A DNA stretch of 64,000 nt, taken from assembly GCA_019614645.1 (NCBI GenBank), contig JABWDB010000036.1, forward strand, positions 62,001 through 126,000, in the 5' to 3' direction. The position numbers and the translations under genes are program-made. The DNA comes from Stratiolaelaps scimitus. Taxonomy: Eukaryota; Arthropoda; Arachnida; Mesostigmata; Laelapidae. How positions within the stretch are numbered: the stretch's first letter is position 1; every line of letters starts with the position of its first letter. The notes below the pieces were generated by a model, which searched no databases, had not been told where the DNA came from, and worked only from the letters and a program-made list of their open reading frames with translations. Below are positions 11,241-23,219 of this stretch, one piece after another.

Positions 11241-11900
11241 TAACGATATTCGTAACATAAATCGGCACTTCCACTAAATAATTCCATCCATTACGGTCGA
11301 AAGGTGCCTGCTCATCGGCCTCGATTAGCGATCACGGCTAACGCTTGTGAATTTTCAATGGTAGGCACAATGCGTTCGTTCATTCGTTCGTTTGAATAAT
11401 TAAACATATCTGTCTAGTGAATATCTTGCCTAAATACTGACAAACGCAAACTGAAAGTAAACATTACTTCTATATATTATATTTCTGCTTGACTTGAATT
11501 TTGACGTCGCGACTTCGCCGCATACACACATCAACTACAGTGCCGGGGACAACTGAAATAGTGCTGAAGATTATTGGCCGAATATCAAGACTATTGCCGC
11601 CCAATACAGATCGTACTTCACGGCAACCGTATTTTACTAGGGTTTTCTCGAATGTGTGAGCGATTACTATAGCACCTGTTCTGGCTAAGATCTTGAGCTT
11701 CGAATTATATATATATATATATATGTAAGGGGAAATTGTCAGCATCCTTGTTATCTGTCTTTGATTTGACCATCACATTTTAGCTGCTAGGGTCGTTACG
11801 ATTAAATGAAGGCGTCGAGTCTGGCGAATATTTGTGAGTTTTGCGTAAGAAATATTGTACTGTACGTGGAGGTTTTCTGTTATATGCCGGGTATGTTCAC
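11240..11900. other. Spacer with TA microsatellite
   Basis: No gene is seen. It includes a (TA)n tract at 11705-11724. The A2 upstream region homologous to those of A3-A5 begins near 11900. Confidence 0.45.
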
Positions 11901-12125
11901 ACTTTGAATTCACCGTCTGTCTCATCGCACCGAAGCACTCCCATGCGTTCAATTTCGCAACGGTAGCTGTTTATCTCCGATAGACGCATAGCAAGGTCTC
12001 CGAAATAGCCTTTATCTTCTGGACTTTACGCATATATAGCTTTGGTCAAAGCCTCTTCGACACCCACAAAACCCTTTCCGTGGATGGACGGTTCTCTTCA
12101 CGGCTAGTGACCACGCGTATGTTGG

Positions 12126-12132
12126 TATATAA
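12126..12132 (+). promoter_or_regulatory. TATA box of A2
   Basis: TATATAA lies 54 bp before the start codon, inside about 230 bp of upstream sequence shared by A2-A5. Confidence 0.65.
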
Positions 12133-12179
12133 CCAGCGCTAGACAACGTGAAAGCCAATCCAAGATACATTCACCAATC

Positions 12180-12851
12180 ATGCAGGGTGTAAGTCTGACG
12201 AGTATTTGAAAATGAACTAGACTATGACCAACTTAGTTACTTGATTTAGATATAACCAGCAGTCACATATGTACAAATTATCTTCAACACGAGTATAATG
12301 AAAACTGGGTTTTCACATTACAGCTCATCGCCGTTCTCTTCGCCGTCGTTGCCACCGCCTCGGCTGGCGGCCTGGGAGGTTACGGAAGTGGTCTCGCTCT
12401 GGGAGGTTACGGCAGCGGCCTCGCTTTGGGAGGTTATGGTAACGGCCTCGCTGTCGGTGGTTACGGATATGGAGGTGCTGGTCTTGCTGCAGGTCACGGA
12501 GCCATTGCTGCCCCCGTTCTTTCGGTTGCTAAGGCCGCTCCGGTTCTTGCCCCAGTGCCCGTGCAGGTTGGCGCTCTCCGTTCCACCTCGTACTCTTCCA
12601 AAATCAATCACGGAACCGTCGTCGGAAAGACAGCCATTGCTGCCCCTGTCGCTATCGCCGCTCCCGCTATCTCGAAGGTTGCTGTAGCTGCTCCCGTCAT
12701 TGCTTCCGCCCCCATCGGTGTCGGATATGGAGCTGGTCTCGGATATGGAGCCGGTCTCGGATACGGATCTGGTCTCGGATACGGATCTGGTCTCGGATAC
12801 GGAGCTGGTCTCGGATACGGAGCTGGTCTCGGATACGGCAAGGCTTGGTAA
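12180..12851 (+). CDS. Class A2: secreted Gly-rich YGAGLG-repeat cuticular-type protein, GKAW tail
   Basis: The predicted CDS is join(12180..12188, 12324..12851), 178 aa. Exon 1 is M-Q-G; the 135-bp intron has GTAAGT and ATTACAG ends. Exon 2 opens LIAVLFAVVATASAG, as in A3-A5. Six GxGYG(A/S) units precede GLGYGKAW, two of them ending in serine (GLGYGS). It has GYGYGGAGLAAGHG where A1, A3 and A4 read GYGYGAGGLAAG. The YSSKINHG module is intact. AATAAA is at 12955-12960. The 3' flank to about 13430 recurs after A3 and, inverted, after A5. The open frame from 12426 begins at an internal TTG and truncates the signal peptide, so it is not the start. Confidence 0.86.
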
Positions 12852-13029
12852 AGAAAACGCCAAGAAATTAACTTTATATTTTAGCAAGCAAGCCGGCTAC
12901 AATCCTAAGCAAACAAAGTCGGCCAATGTATCCAAAAGCAGCTAGTCTATCATCAATAAAAGCTAGTAATACTCGTAATGTATTGTGTTGTCATAAATTT
13001 TTCTTTACTAAACAGAAATACTCTTATTC

Positions 13030-13430
13030 CGAAAAGAAGGTGTTTAACTGCTAAACGGACCAGACATCCCAATGCCGGTAGAAGCCAGCATGAGTTACCA
13101 TATTATTATAAAATATGCCAGGAGTCTTGGTAAGGTTCTTTACATGATCAATCTGAAAATACCATGTTATAGATTGCATAGATGTATTATGTACACTCTC
13201 TTAGGTCTCTTGTTAACATCAGACCCCGCCATAATTAGTAATCTACCTTTTCTTGATGCACCTGTCCACTCTGAAGGTAAAACCTTAAGCCTTTTAGTAA
13301 ACCTTTGTTATAACCTTACTGACAAACCGTCCCATGGTGTAGACTTTTGCAAAGCAGACTATTATGCCGTATGGCATAATCTCCTTCTAGTTGGCTGGTT
13401 GAACTTATATCTTTGAGCATACAGACTACG
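13030..13430 (+). repeat. Class A downstream flank, copy 1
   Basis: This block matches 22450-22760 (after A3, direct) and 31140-31440 (after A5, inverted), beginning at GAAAAGAAGGTG and including GAAGCCAGCATGAGTTA. The open frame of up to 114 codons is not conserved in length between copies, so the block is noncoding duplicated flank, not a gene. Confidence 0.75.
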
Positions 13431-13499
13431 CGTGACACTTTTTCGCATTCATGTCCTTTCTCATCGTTTTGAACGTTTCCTTGCAGCACCCATCCCCAC

Positions 13500-14000
13500 C
13501 GTCCGTATCACTTGTGAGCTGCGTTTACAAACTACAACTTCATGGACGAAAGCCTTAACGACCTAATCGCTTTAAAGATTTTGACTAAGCAAGACAAAAG
13601 CTACAGACTGACATCCGAACCCCCAAAAAGCGTCCGCAGACAACTAAACACAATAGTGACTAATTATAAAAATCAATCATTTTACTCCTAGACTCCACAT
13701 TTAGCAAAACAATTATGGGGCATACTTACCTCACATGACACTCCAAGGATTCACTTCTTTTTGGCGCCGCCCGAAAACACCAGAACCGTGCTCCTACCGT
13801 GGCGTTGCTATAGTGGTCTGGGTGTGATCTAGAACTACTAAACACCTCTGGCAACACGTTCAAAAGAGGAACACAACAATCAATGCTTTTTTTTGAGAGG
13901 AGACACAGACACCACCGGAGATATTCCAATCACTATAAAAGTGGGCCGATCCAGTCAGGGTTTAGGTGGATGAGGAAACGTCTGCTAAAATCATCCTATG
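13500..14000 (+). mobile_element. LINE remnant (same family as 15000-17100)
   Basis: The stretch near 13887-13960 matches 15323-15395 within the larger plus-strand LINE remnant, sharing GACACCACC-GAGA and AGTGGGCCG. No continuous frame remains. Confidence 0.45.
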
Positions 14001-14289
14001 CTGAGAGTCTTTCGCTTCCCCTAGAGTCGGCACGCTTGGCATCACTTCGGTCTCTAGGAAAGTTGTGTAACCGCTCCGGCTAGTGTTGTATCACACCGCA
14101 TAGTCAACATCGTCCGCCTTGCCAGAGTCGTACAGCACGCATACATCGACCTGCGTTTATTCGATCTTAACCATGTAGGTCTGGAACTGTTCGTGACACG
14201 TCAGCACCTGCATCGCCTCATACGTGAGCTCCCCCATATTGCAGTCTTACCACACCCTGAGGTCTGGTATCAGGCTTTTGGTCCAACAC

Positions 14290-14800
14290 TCCTTCGTCAC
14301 TCCCGGAGTAACCTGCGTCCACTCTTGTCGCCAGGAGTCGAGAGTGGCCCTTCGGGCCATGATCGGGTCGTGGTTCTCAGCCGGAAAGCGATGACTCTGA
14401 GGTATTTCGCCTCCCGCCTGACTTCAATCGAGCGACCATCGACCACCCTACGTAAGGCTTCATTGGCCTTCATTGGGGCGTCCTCCGTTTTTGCCGTGAC
14501 CATAACCAGCAGGTCATCTGCGCAGGTGAGAAGCTCAACGCCCTCCGGCATATCGGTTGCAGGACACTGATATAGGCAAGGTTCCAGAGTGCAGGCCTCA
14601 GAGTCGAATCATGGGGATCGCCGGGAGTGACCTCACGCTCCCAGCCCCTTCGACCAGACCTCGCCTACCCAAGTACGAGGACAGAATCCGTCGAGTCCCG
14701 TAGAATATTCCAATGCCCTCATGATTATTTCCCAGTTAGCCTTGTTAAACGTATTTTTAACGTCCACTAGGATGAGGAGAACGAACCCCTCACAACAACC
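14290..14800 (-). mobile_element. Reverse transcriptase fragment of a non-LTR retrotransposon
   Basis: On the minus strand an aspartate motif LLILVDVKNTFNKANWE (about 14730-14780, RT block A) is followed, after stops, by VELLTCADDLLVMVTAK (about 14490-14540), where C-A-D-D replaces the usual F/Y-A-D-D catalytic box, and by a REAKYLRVIAF string matching the KYLGV block. Order and spacing fit the catalytic core of an R1-like LINE RT. It lies on the opposite strand to the neighbouring LINE at 15000-17100, so it is a separate insertion. It is dead: several stops, no ends visible. Confidence 0.7.
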
Positions 14801-14999
14801 AACAATCTAGATATAACTATTTGCATCTACGATATTCTATCCCCCATATCGAATTGACATAGTCATGGCGGCATAGAACGCTTATTAGACCGCCATTATA
14901 TTACTAAATATAAAAACACCCACATCAACGCCTAAGAAACCATAACACACAATAAAATAAATTATGCCAAATTCCGCAAAACCCTAAATCAAAGCACCC

Positions 15000-17100
15000 C
15001 ACACTTTACGGGGATCACACCTCAAGAAATAAACCATACACCTGCACAGTCGCAACAAGGACACTATTAGGGCTTTAAAAACGGGGGACCCAAACACCGA
15101 TCTGAAGATGTGAGTAACCAATCCTTGGGTAAAAGATATGAATTAGTCAGCAAAAAATGAAGTTCACAAACGCCTTCTATCCACAGAAAAGACAGCTCGC
15201 ACAATTAAGTCACCGTTCCCAAACTAACAACCACCGAAACAGGTGTAGAGGGACACGGAAAACATAGCAACGCCTGTAGAGGATATTCGTGTTTCACCCT
15301 AAAACATTGAAACGAAAATACTTTTTTTGGGAAGACATCTCCTCAAACGCACCGACACCACCAGAGACATCCCAATCTCAATAGAAAGTGGGCCGGTACA
15401 TTGCAGCGTTGACATGAATGACAAATCGCCTCCTTTGCTAAGAACCTTTCTCTCCTAGATTACGAAAATACTAAACACGGGGACTACCCAAATGAGTAGA
15501 AAAACACAAGTCTAATTCTGATCCCCAAGCCAGGAGAAACTACAAACGATACCTCAGCATACCAGCCACTCAGCATACTAGCATCCCTATCAAAAGCGGT
15601 GGAGCCCATCGTCAATAATGGGCTAAACAGAGAACTCGACTACAACGAGGCTCTATCACCAAACCAACACAACTTGGAGGCTACAATCTCGGCAATTACA
15701 ACATTACAGAAAAGCAAACAATATCACCGAGGCCCTCTCGGACTTACTGCCTGCTGATATTACAAGAGATAAAAAAAATGCCTTTTATTTAGCCTCGTGG
15801 GACCCCTTATTGAAGGAAGCGAAGATCTCCCTTACCTAAAAATGATACTAGCCTCATGTCTTAGAAATTGAACCACTACATATAATGGGAAAACCTACAA
15901 AGCATCTACAGACGAACCCCAAGGATGCATCGAAGATCCTATTCTCTGGAACATCATTCATGACAAGATCCTAAAACTCGATTTCCTCCCGTCATTCACA
16001 GAATCACATATGCGGATGACCTAGCGATAATTATAACAGATAACGATGAAGAGTACTTCAATATTACGGCCATTAGAGCGTACCGCATAAGACCTAGACC
16101 CTAGAGGCTTGGAATTAGCACCACCCAAGACAGAAGCTGTCCTGCAAATGGCAGGAAAAAGCCTGCCCTTTAAAAAATAAAGGCCACGGAACACGAATAG
16201 CACATGTCCCGAATGGTCAAATACCCAACCGTAGACAAAGGACTCACCGGTTTACCTCATATAAACTAAATGCCTCCCAGGTGATTAGTGATCTGTACCG
16301 AATTCTACCTCCAACGAGAGGAGCAAACGACCCCAACAGGAGATACAGTGCAACAGCGGTCGACAGCACTATGCAGCTTGGGGAAAAAATCGATGAACAA
16401 AACAACGGCTCCCAAAAACCTAGAAAAATCCTAACGCAACATCCCAGGAAATATTACCTGAGTCGATAGAATAACCTCGACTACAGCAACCCAAACGCTC
16501 GTCAAGCTGGTCCTCTGGAGTCTGAGAATGAAGGAAATCGCAACAAGCCTCAACTCGAACGCGAAAAACCTGTACACCAGAGAAGAAGTTCTCAACGACT
16601 GGAGTTGGAAATACATGGAAGAACATGCAACAAGGGGAGTGAAAATGGTACGAGGAACGATACGGGACCATCACCTACCCACTGTTTCAGTTCCTTACAG
16701 CCCACGGCTCCTTCATTAAATACCTAAAGACGAAACCCTCACCTCTGTATATTATCTGTAACACACAAATAATAGATGACGTAAGGCATACCTTTGAGAC
16801 ATAATCAGTCTTCAACACAGAAAGAGAAGAGATCAAGAGAGCACTCTCTTTGCACACCCTACATACATGCGGAGACCTGAAAATTACGCCTCAGAGATCA
16901 ACACACCTACTGACTAGTGCGCAAACATACGAAGTCAATCGAAAAGTCGAAGCACTTAGAGCTACACTCAATCCTATAACCAAGGATATAACCAAAATCT
17001 AATATATAATAGAATATTCGAACAGTTTCTGGGTCTTTCACCGACAAGAAGGCAACGTCGCAAAAAGACCAAAGGACCTCCACTCGCCTGCGCATTTTAG
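15000..17100 (+). mobile_element. Degenerate LINE with reverse transcriptase and C-terminal zinc-binding remnant
   Basis: Fragmented plus-strand frames read in RT order: IPKPGETTNDTSAYQPLSIL with LSKAVEPI (about 15521-15610), NGKTYKASTDEPQGC (GVPQGS-like box, about 15885-15930), TYAYADD-type catalytic box with TYADDLAIIIT near 16008-16040, a post-RT region, and a C-terminal AHGSFIKYL then L-Y-I-I-C-N-T with H-T-F near 16690-16800, resembling the cysteine/histidine tail of R1-clade LINEs. Relatives lie at 26840-27210 (minus), 27430-27790 (minus) and 34250-34840 (plus). Stops and frameshifts are frequent, so it is inactive. The 5' end is approximate. Confidence 0.7.
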
Positions 17101-17109
17101 AGGAATCTC

Positions 17110-17740
17110 AGCTTGAAGTTTCTAATATGTTTGTAGCACACTGTTATACTAACCAGAGAGTAAACGTCGTACGGCGTTGTTGTCATTAAATATTGACGAC
17201 TTGGTAATCTCTCTGAAAGTCGTAGTAAACATTAGGCATTACAGAACTATTTCCTCTCAGTTCTCATCAACTTACGCGGAAATAGCAATGACATGATGAA
17301 TTTATGGAAATCAGTACAGATGATATCGCAAAGAGAATCAAATCCATCAGCAAAGAGCAGATGCACCCCTGCCCCTACCATTGAAGGAGTTGTATTCAAT
17401 GGTAGGGGCACTGGTAGGGGACGTTTAATTTTCTCCGGGTCGAGTAAACACGCGCTTGATTTCGCTTGCCATTCGTGTCGAGTTCGCCTCCTTGTGCACT
17501 GCGACCACTTGCGTCAACTCGATAGTTTATTACCGAGTTATTAAAACATATTAATAAAATGTAGATACTGTAGATTGTGAAATCTGTGCCTAAATGTACA
17601 TATGTACAAACTATTATGCTGTGATACTCTAAACATATGTGACACTCTTTTTTTCATTATTTTACTATGAGACCTTAAGCATTGCTAGAATCGTAGTTGC
17701 GTTAATGAACCAAAATTTGTATCGTATTGTATAAATTGTA
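17110..17740. other. Spacer with a perfect hairpin
   Basis: No gene is seen. It contains a 16-bp perfect inverted repeat at 17370-17385 and 17395-17410. The block homologous to the B2 upstream region begins near 17740. Confidence 0.5.
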
Positions 17741-18908
17741 TGTAGACGATCTGAAAAAAAAATACAAGACGCAAGTATGTTATAACTGACTAGTTCTTCC
17801 ATCTCGGAATGGTGCCGCCTGAATGACATCATACTCTCGTTACCAACAGGAGTGATTAAATAAAGAAAGTAAGATCATCTCTATACCAAAATGGGCGGTC
17901 GTTGATCCGGACAGTTCAGTCGCAACGGACCCTGTTAGACGGAGCACAAATACCAGTTATCGGGAGCTTGACCGTATTGTCCTTCTCAAAATCTCCGGTT
18001 TTCACCTCACTGTGGAGATTAGAATCTATCGAAGAGTCTGTGGTCTCAATTCGGCGTGCAATGTGTTCAAATATCATTCGAATACTCTAAGGAGAGAAAC
18101 GACGGTGCTTACACCGCCGCATAGAGTGGATAATACATATTATAGTTTATTCTACTGGCGTTTACCGTGTCTGCTGCGATTTCCTTCAATGAAAATGTAT
18201 TTGTATTGTATTGAATCAAAAGGTATCAATGACATGTCTTTTACGAAAACGATGCACAAACCGCCTTATCGGCCAATGACGCCTAGATCTATTCCACGGT
18301 TGCGTTCGTGGTCGCCACTACAAGAATTGGTCAGTGTTGCATCAGAAAGTATCGCCTTGCGCAGAGCTGCTCCGCAAATTCGTTTCACAGAAGAACAAGC
18401 GTTGCCAGAGCTTAGGGTAGTTTGGCCTCGCACTTGTTCAGCACTAAGGTAATGCATCGCTTTTATATAGCAGAATGTGTAGAGATATGATTCGTAATGA
18501 TGTTCAAGACGACAGCGTGGAGTTGACTAAAATTGTTGCATGCTCTGTCATTATTGCATGGTTATTGCAAAATGACACTGAAGGTATTTAAAGCGTTCTG
18601 ACCACTCGCTTCAAAACCCCTGCTTCGAATGGAATATTAACCGAAGTCTTCGTTACAAGTGAACATCATAGAGAAACTCGCAGCAGAGGAATAGCTGCAT
18701 TGCATTGTACGATTACTTGATATCTATCTACAGTATGTAGTTTTGTATGTGTATGTGTGTGTGTGTATGTATATGTGTACTATTGCTACTTCTTCGTTTA
18801 ACACACACTTTCTGGAGGACTTGTTGGATTGGACGAATGTTGAGAGTGGCCTCTCGAACCGCTTTCCCCTTTACGAGATTCTGGTTACGTCAGGCGACTG
18901 AACGGTAG

Positions 18909-18915
18909 TATTTAA
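18909..18915 (+). promoter_or_regulatory. TATA box of B1
   Basis: TATTTAA, 57 bp before the start codon, in an upstream region of about 130 bp that is nearly identical in B1-B4. Confidence 0.65.
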
Positions 18916-18965
18916 CACGCGTCCAGTTTTGTCGAAAGCACTCACATCCGACAAACAAGTGAATC

Positions 18966-19458
18966 ATGCACGGAGTAAGTTCTAATACGAACAAGTGCAC
19001 CCATATGTAGACCACAGTAGCTGAAGCTGATAACATAGATTCATATATGATTTCGCAATTTTATTTAGAGAATAACAAGTTACGTGTGTAATATATTTTT
19101 TCATAAACATCTGACCAGACGCTATGATTATTGCGGTTTGCAGCTTATCGTTTTCTCCGCCCTCGTGGCTGCCGCCTCTGCTGGTGTTCTTGGAGGATAC
19201 GGTCTTGGTGCTGGTCTTGGTGCTGGCCTTGGTGTAGCCCCCATTGCAGCTGTCGCCGCGCCTTGGGCCGCTCCAGTTGTGTCCGTTGCTAAGGTTGCTC
19301 CAGTCGTTGCACCTGTTCCTGTTCAGGTCGGAGTTCTTCAGTCGAGCTCGTACTCAAGCGCCATCAACCATGGCTCGATTGTTGGTAAGGCCGCTATCGC
19401 TGCCCCTGTGGCAATCGCCGCTGCTCCCATCGGCCTCGGATATGGCAAGGCCTGGTAA
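18966..19458 (+). CDS. Class B1: short secreted Gly/Ala-rich cuticular-type protein, GKAW tail
   Basis: The predicted CDS is join(18966..18974, 19144..19458), 107 aa. Exon 1 is M-H-G; the 169-bp intron runs from GTAAGT to TTTGCAG. Exon 2 opens LIVFSALVAAASAG, then GGYGLGAGLGAGLG, an AAP-rich block with SVAKVAPVVAPVPVQVG (almost the class A linker), the SSSYSSAINHGSIVGK module, and GLGYGKAW with no extended repeat tail. It has Q-S-S where B2-B4 have R-S-N. The frame that opens at 19084 inside the intron is continuous with exon 2 but lacks a signal peptide start. AATAAA is at 19479-19484 with another at 19502-19507. Confidence 0.85.
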
Positions 19459-19509
19459 ACCTAAGTCATCATATTGGAAATAAACAACGAATTTAGATAT
19501 CAATAAAAA

Positions 19510-20640
19510 TGATTGATAAAAAGGCACAATCTTGCAATCAATGGATTCGTTTCGAAACCATCGAAACCTTTGTCTGAAGAAATGTTTTTACTTCCGACGA
19601 AATCGACGAATTTTTTTTATTGACTGGGTGCTGCATGTCGGACCTAAGAACTTTTGCACCTAAAGGTAGCAAACTTACCGATCATAGTATAGTGGGTCCT
19701 CTACGTGTAAATAATCTATCTAAAAATAACCGTAGTTGGCGGAATCGCTGTTAAATCAAAACATTGAATTTAAGTCAGTAGACAAATACCAACCAACCGG
19801 TTGTGAGCAAAATTCAAGATTCGCTATTTAGCTGTTTTTGCCCATTTGTAAGTCCAATAGTTATGGTTTTCCGTGGACAAATATTTACACGACTGGTATA
19901 CCATAGCACTGTTTGTAGCTATGACAATGCCTATCAACAATGTCATTCTGACCATGCCTACCTATTGAGGAGGAAAGCAAATGTTTGTGAATGGTGTGGT
20001 AATGTATGGGTCCGTATAGCACCAGTATTACTTTGACATAGTCGATTCCGGCCAATGATCTGAGCATTGATGTAGGGTTTGTTGACATAACGTTGAACTA
20101 TGTACGCCTATGCCCCAGAAAATTTCGATACAAGTAAACTGTATAACTGTATCAAACTAACTGTATTAATTAACCGTATAAATTTAATCAGACCCATATA
20201 CACATGCTCTTTTTAACATAAATGAGATGTTGTTTTTTTAGTTTTGTGGCATTCTTCAAGTTCTTTCTAATTTTAAAGTTTAAAATATTTGTGATTAAAC
20301 GTCGTTAGCATACCTGTAATCTCCTTAATTTTTTATTATTCTGTTTAAAAGAATCAATGCTAAACACGCACCATTGCTATTCGATCGCTCCGTCTGGGGC
20401 AATGCGGGGCTCGGGAATTCTCAAAATCGGGCCTCTCCTAGTCTCCCTTTTTGATTGAGAACCCCTTATTAATTGAATAAATTGTATAAATTATTATTAT
20501 TTTTTTTATTATTTAATTAATTAATTTATTTATTTTATTTAATAATTTAATAACTAATTAATTAATTAATTAACCTTGCAGAGGCAAGGTTAATTCCTTG
20601 ATCTCAGTGATCTTTTGAGTTGCAAAATTAATTTGGTGAG
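19510..20640. repeat. B1 downstream flank, partly duplicated
   Basis: No gene. 19660-19780 matches 36505-36625 (after B4). 19800-20090 matches 33590-33840 inverted and, with insertions, 37800-38170 in direct orientation. The rest is AT-rich, with ATTA-type simple sequence at 20510-20572 and a short hairpin at 20572-20593. Confidence 0.6.
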
Positions 20641-21200
20641 ACCTCCAACGCAGCCATAGCTCGTTTCGCCTTTACATCGAATAGCTGGCCAAAAACGTGA
20701 CCGTCTACCGCGGACATCCCACCGGACCCATGTGGGAAGTGTGGTCTTCAACACCCCTTTTCGTAGTGAGCGCATGACGCCGACGGGGCCTTGCCAATCC
20801 TATGCACGTCTCTGGAAATTTGTGCGCCCAGTGAGAAACTTGGTAAGGAGGTGTGCTAACCCCTGCCTGGTCGATCCTCTCTTTGATCACCGCGATGATG
20901 GTCCCGACTGTGGAGCCCCTTGGGGTATCGTCCTCCACTCAGGCTATCACAGTGAATTCCCTGGTGTGTTCCATTGGGTTTTCCCAAGTGATGCGCCTCT
21001 CGCCGTCCCTATGGTCCCCTTGCATGATCAAGCATCCATTACTCGACGATAGCCTCATGGTAAGGGTCCCGTGGACGCATATCCCGAAGGCACCCCCGCC
21101 CTTCGGGATGAGAACAACCTCGCCTTTCCCCCAAGAAGAAGAGAAACTTGAGGAAGAGGAAAGTGCCCCCAGAAAATACGGCCTTTTCGCATTACTCTTG
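20640..21200 (-). mobile_element. R1-like LINE reverse transcriptase remnant
   Basis: On the minus strand a VVLIPKGGGAFGICVHGTLT string (about 21050-21110) resembles the RT entry block, and DDTPRGSTVGTIIAV (about 20895-20935) resembles the TPQGS-type box that precedes the catalytic aspartates. Order is right but the frame is interrupted. The portion 21030-21270 is an inverted copy of 32480-32770, so LINE debris was carried along when the A3 and A5 cassettes were duplicated. Confidence 0.55.
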
Positions 21201-21560
21201 TAATAATTTTGAAGCTACTTGTTCTAGTTTGTTCTATCTGCTAGAGTCGTTATCTTTAATTGGGGGTGTTGAGGCCAAGGGACATTCGTGGTTTTTGTGA
21301 GAAATTTTATACGGTATTGCATTGGGCTATGCTCATGCTTTGGATCGAACTTCTGTCTCATCATATCGAAACACCCCCTTGCTTTGGATTTCACAACAGT
21401 AACCGTTTATCTCCGATATATATACAGCAATGTCTCCGAAACAGTCTTTATCTTCTGGACTTCATGTATATAGCTTTGGTCAAAGCCTCATCGACACACG
21501 CAAAAACCCTTTCTCTGGGTGGACGATTCTCTTCACGGCTGTTGACCACGCGTATGTTGG

Positions 21561-21567
21561 TATATAA
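21561..21567 (+). promoter_or_regulatory. TATA box of A3
   Basis: TATATAA, 54 bp before the start codon. Confidence 0.65.
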
Positions 21568-21614
21568 CCAGCGCTAGACAACGTGAAAGCCAATCCAAGA
21601 TACATTCACCAATC

Positions 21615-22286
21615 ATGCAGAGTGTAAGTCTGACGAGTATTTGAAATTGAACTAGGCTATGACCAACTTAGTTACTTGATTTAGATATAACCAGCAGTCA
21701 CATATGTACAAATAATCTTCAACACGAGTATAATGAAAACTGGGTTTTCACATTACAGCTCATCGCCGTTCTCTTCGCCGTCGTTGCCACCGCCTCGGCT
21801 GGCGGCCTGGGAGGTTACGGAAGTGGTCTCGCTCTGGGAGGTTACGGCAGCGGCCTCGCTTTGGGAGGTTATGGTAACGGCCTCGCTGTCGGTGGTTACG
21901 GATATGGAGCTGGTGGTCTTGCTGCAGGTCACGGAGCCATTGCTGCCCCCGTTCTTTCGGTTGCTAAGGCCGCTCCGGTTCTTGCCCCAGTGCCCGTGCA
22001 GGTTGGCGCTCTCCGTTCCACCTCGTACTCGTCCAAAATCAATCACGGAACCGTCGTCGGAAAGACAGCCATTGCTGCCCCTGTCGCCATCGCCGCTCCC
22101 GCTATCTCGAAGGTTGCTGTAGCTGCTCCCGTCATTGCTTCCGCCCCCATCGGTGTCGGATATGGAGCTGGTCTCGGATATGGAGCTGGTCTCGGATATG
22201 GAGCTGGTCTCGGATCCGGATCTGGTCTCGGATACGGATCTGGTCTCGGATACGGAGCTGGTCTTGGATATGGCAAGGCTTGGTAA
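21615..22286 (+). CDS. Class A3: secreted Gly-rich YGAGLG-repeat cuticular-type protein, GKAW tail
   Basis: The predicted CDS is join(21615..21623, 21759..22286), 178 aa. Exon 1 is M-Q-S; the intron is 135 bp, like that of A2 and almost the same sequence. Six hexapeptide units precede GLGYGKAW, including GLGSGS and GLGYGS, so unit order differs from A2 although total length is equal. The N-terminal GGYGSGLAL repeats, the SVAKAAPVL linker and STSYSSKINHG module are unchanged from A2. AATAAA is at 22379-22384. Upstream lies R1-like LINE debris, which also flanks A5. Serine-rich open frames on the opposite strand are by-products of the repeat. Confidence 0.87.
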
Positions 22287-23219
22287 AGAAAACACCAAGA
22301 AATGTTAGCAAGTAGGCCGGCTGCAATTCTCAGAGAACAAAGTCGGCAAATGTAGCCAAAGTTAGCTAATTTATTTTCAATAAAAAAACGAATACACTCG
22401 TGATGCACTGTGTTTTCAGAAATTTTTCTTTACTAAACAGAAATAGTCTTATTCCGAAAAGAAGGTGCTTAACTGCTAAACGGACCAGACATCCCAATGC
22501 CGGAAGAAGCCAGCATGAGTTATCATATTATTATAAAATACGACAGGAGTCTTGGTAAGGTTTTTTACATGATTAATCTGAAAATACCATATTATAGATT
22601 GCATAGATGTATTATGTACACTCTCTTGGATCTCTTGTTAACATCAGAAAACCGCCATAATTAGTAATCTACCTTTTCTCGATGCACCTGTCCATTCCGA
22701 AGGTAAAACCTTAAGCCTTTCAGTAAACCTTTGTTATGACCTTACTGACAAACAGGTAGGGACTCCGCACCGCATTTTGGACATGGTCCTTGGGCTCGAT
22801 GTGGTTCAGTACAGGAGCATATCGTGTGTCCGTAGCTAAGGCAATTTCTGGGTTTTGCAACCGTTGCCGATTATTCGATCCTGCACCTAAACCATCCGAT
22901 TTGTGCCGTTCCTGTTTTCTCAAAATTATCTGCTCTATATCTTATCTCCTCTATTCGCTCTCGGAGAAAAGAAAACTGAATTTGTTCCATTGTTTGTTTA
23001 TCCTCCTTCCGCAGGATTGCAGCCAAAGTATCCTGTAGATATTTCAGGGATAAAATTACTGCCATCTTGGAGTCTCACCAGCTTGGATTTGGAACAATGG
23101 ATCGCAGTGGAAGCTGCAATTAAAGGGCCTCTTCTATTTATCCTTTGCAGCTTGAGCCCCCTCTTCGTGGAACTTGATTTCCAAAACGTTTTGAATTCAT
23201 TTGTGTCGTGACTTAATGC

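Larger units (their letters stand above)
17740..19500 (+). repeat. B1 duplicon (inverted partner 24130-25760)
   Basis: From about 17800 to the B1 poly(A) site the sequence has an inverted, alignable partner around B2, including the distal flanks (CATCTCGGAATG at 17799 against CATTCCGAGATGG near 25673) and the B promoter. Indels inside the flanks make ends approximate. A GT/AT microsatellite (18745-18780) is present in B1 and changed in the partner. Confidence 0.7.
21030..23215 (+). repeat. A3 duplicon (inverted partner 30710-32770)
   Basis: A block of about 2.1 kb consisting of LINE debris, the A3 gene and its 3' flank is matched in inverted orientation at 30710-32770 around A5. The two ends match as 21030 with 32770 and 23215 with 30710. 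The 3' part includes noncoding sequence with AGGCAATTTCTGGGTTTTGC, also present as its reverse complement near 31065. Confidence 0.75.

Noticed and set aside
12298..12687. Plus-strand leucine/proline-rich frame over A2, repeated at 21733-22122 and 28312-28701
   Set aside because: It is the +1 frame of exon 2, starting inside the intron. The true frame has a signal peptide, family-wide GKAW end and a spliced ATG.
22720..23211. Conserved gene in the flank shared by A3 and A5
   Set aside because: Frames of 64-102 codons differ in length and are broken by frameshifts in the inverted partner at 30705-31138. It is duplicated noncoding DNA.
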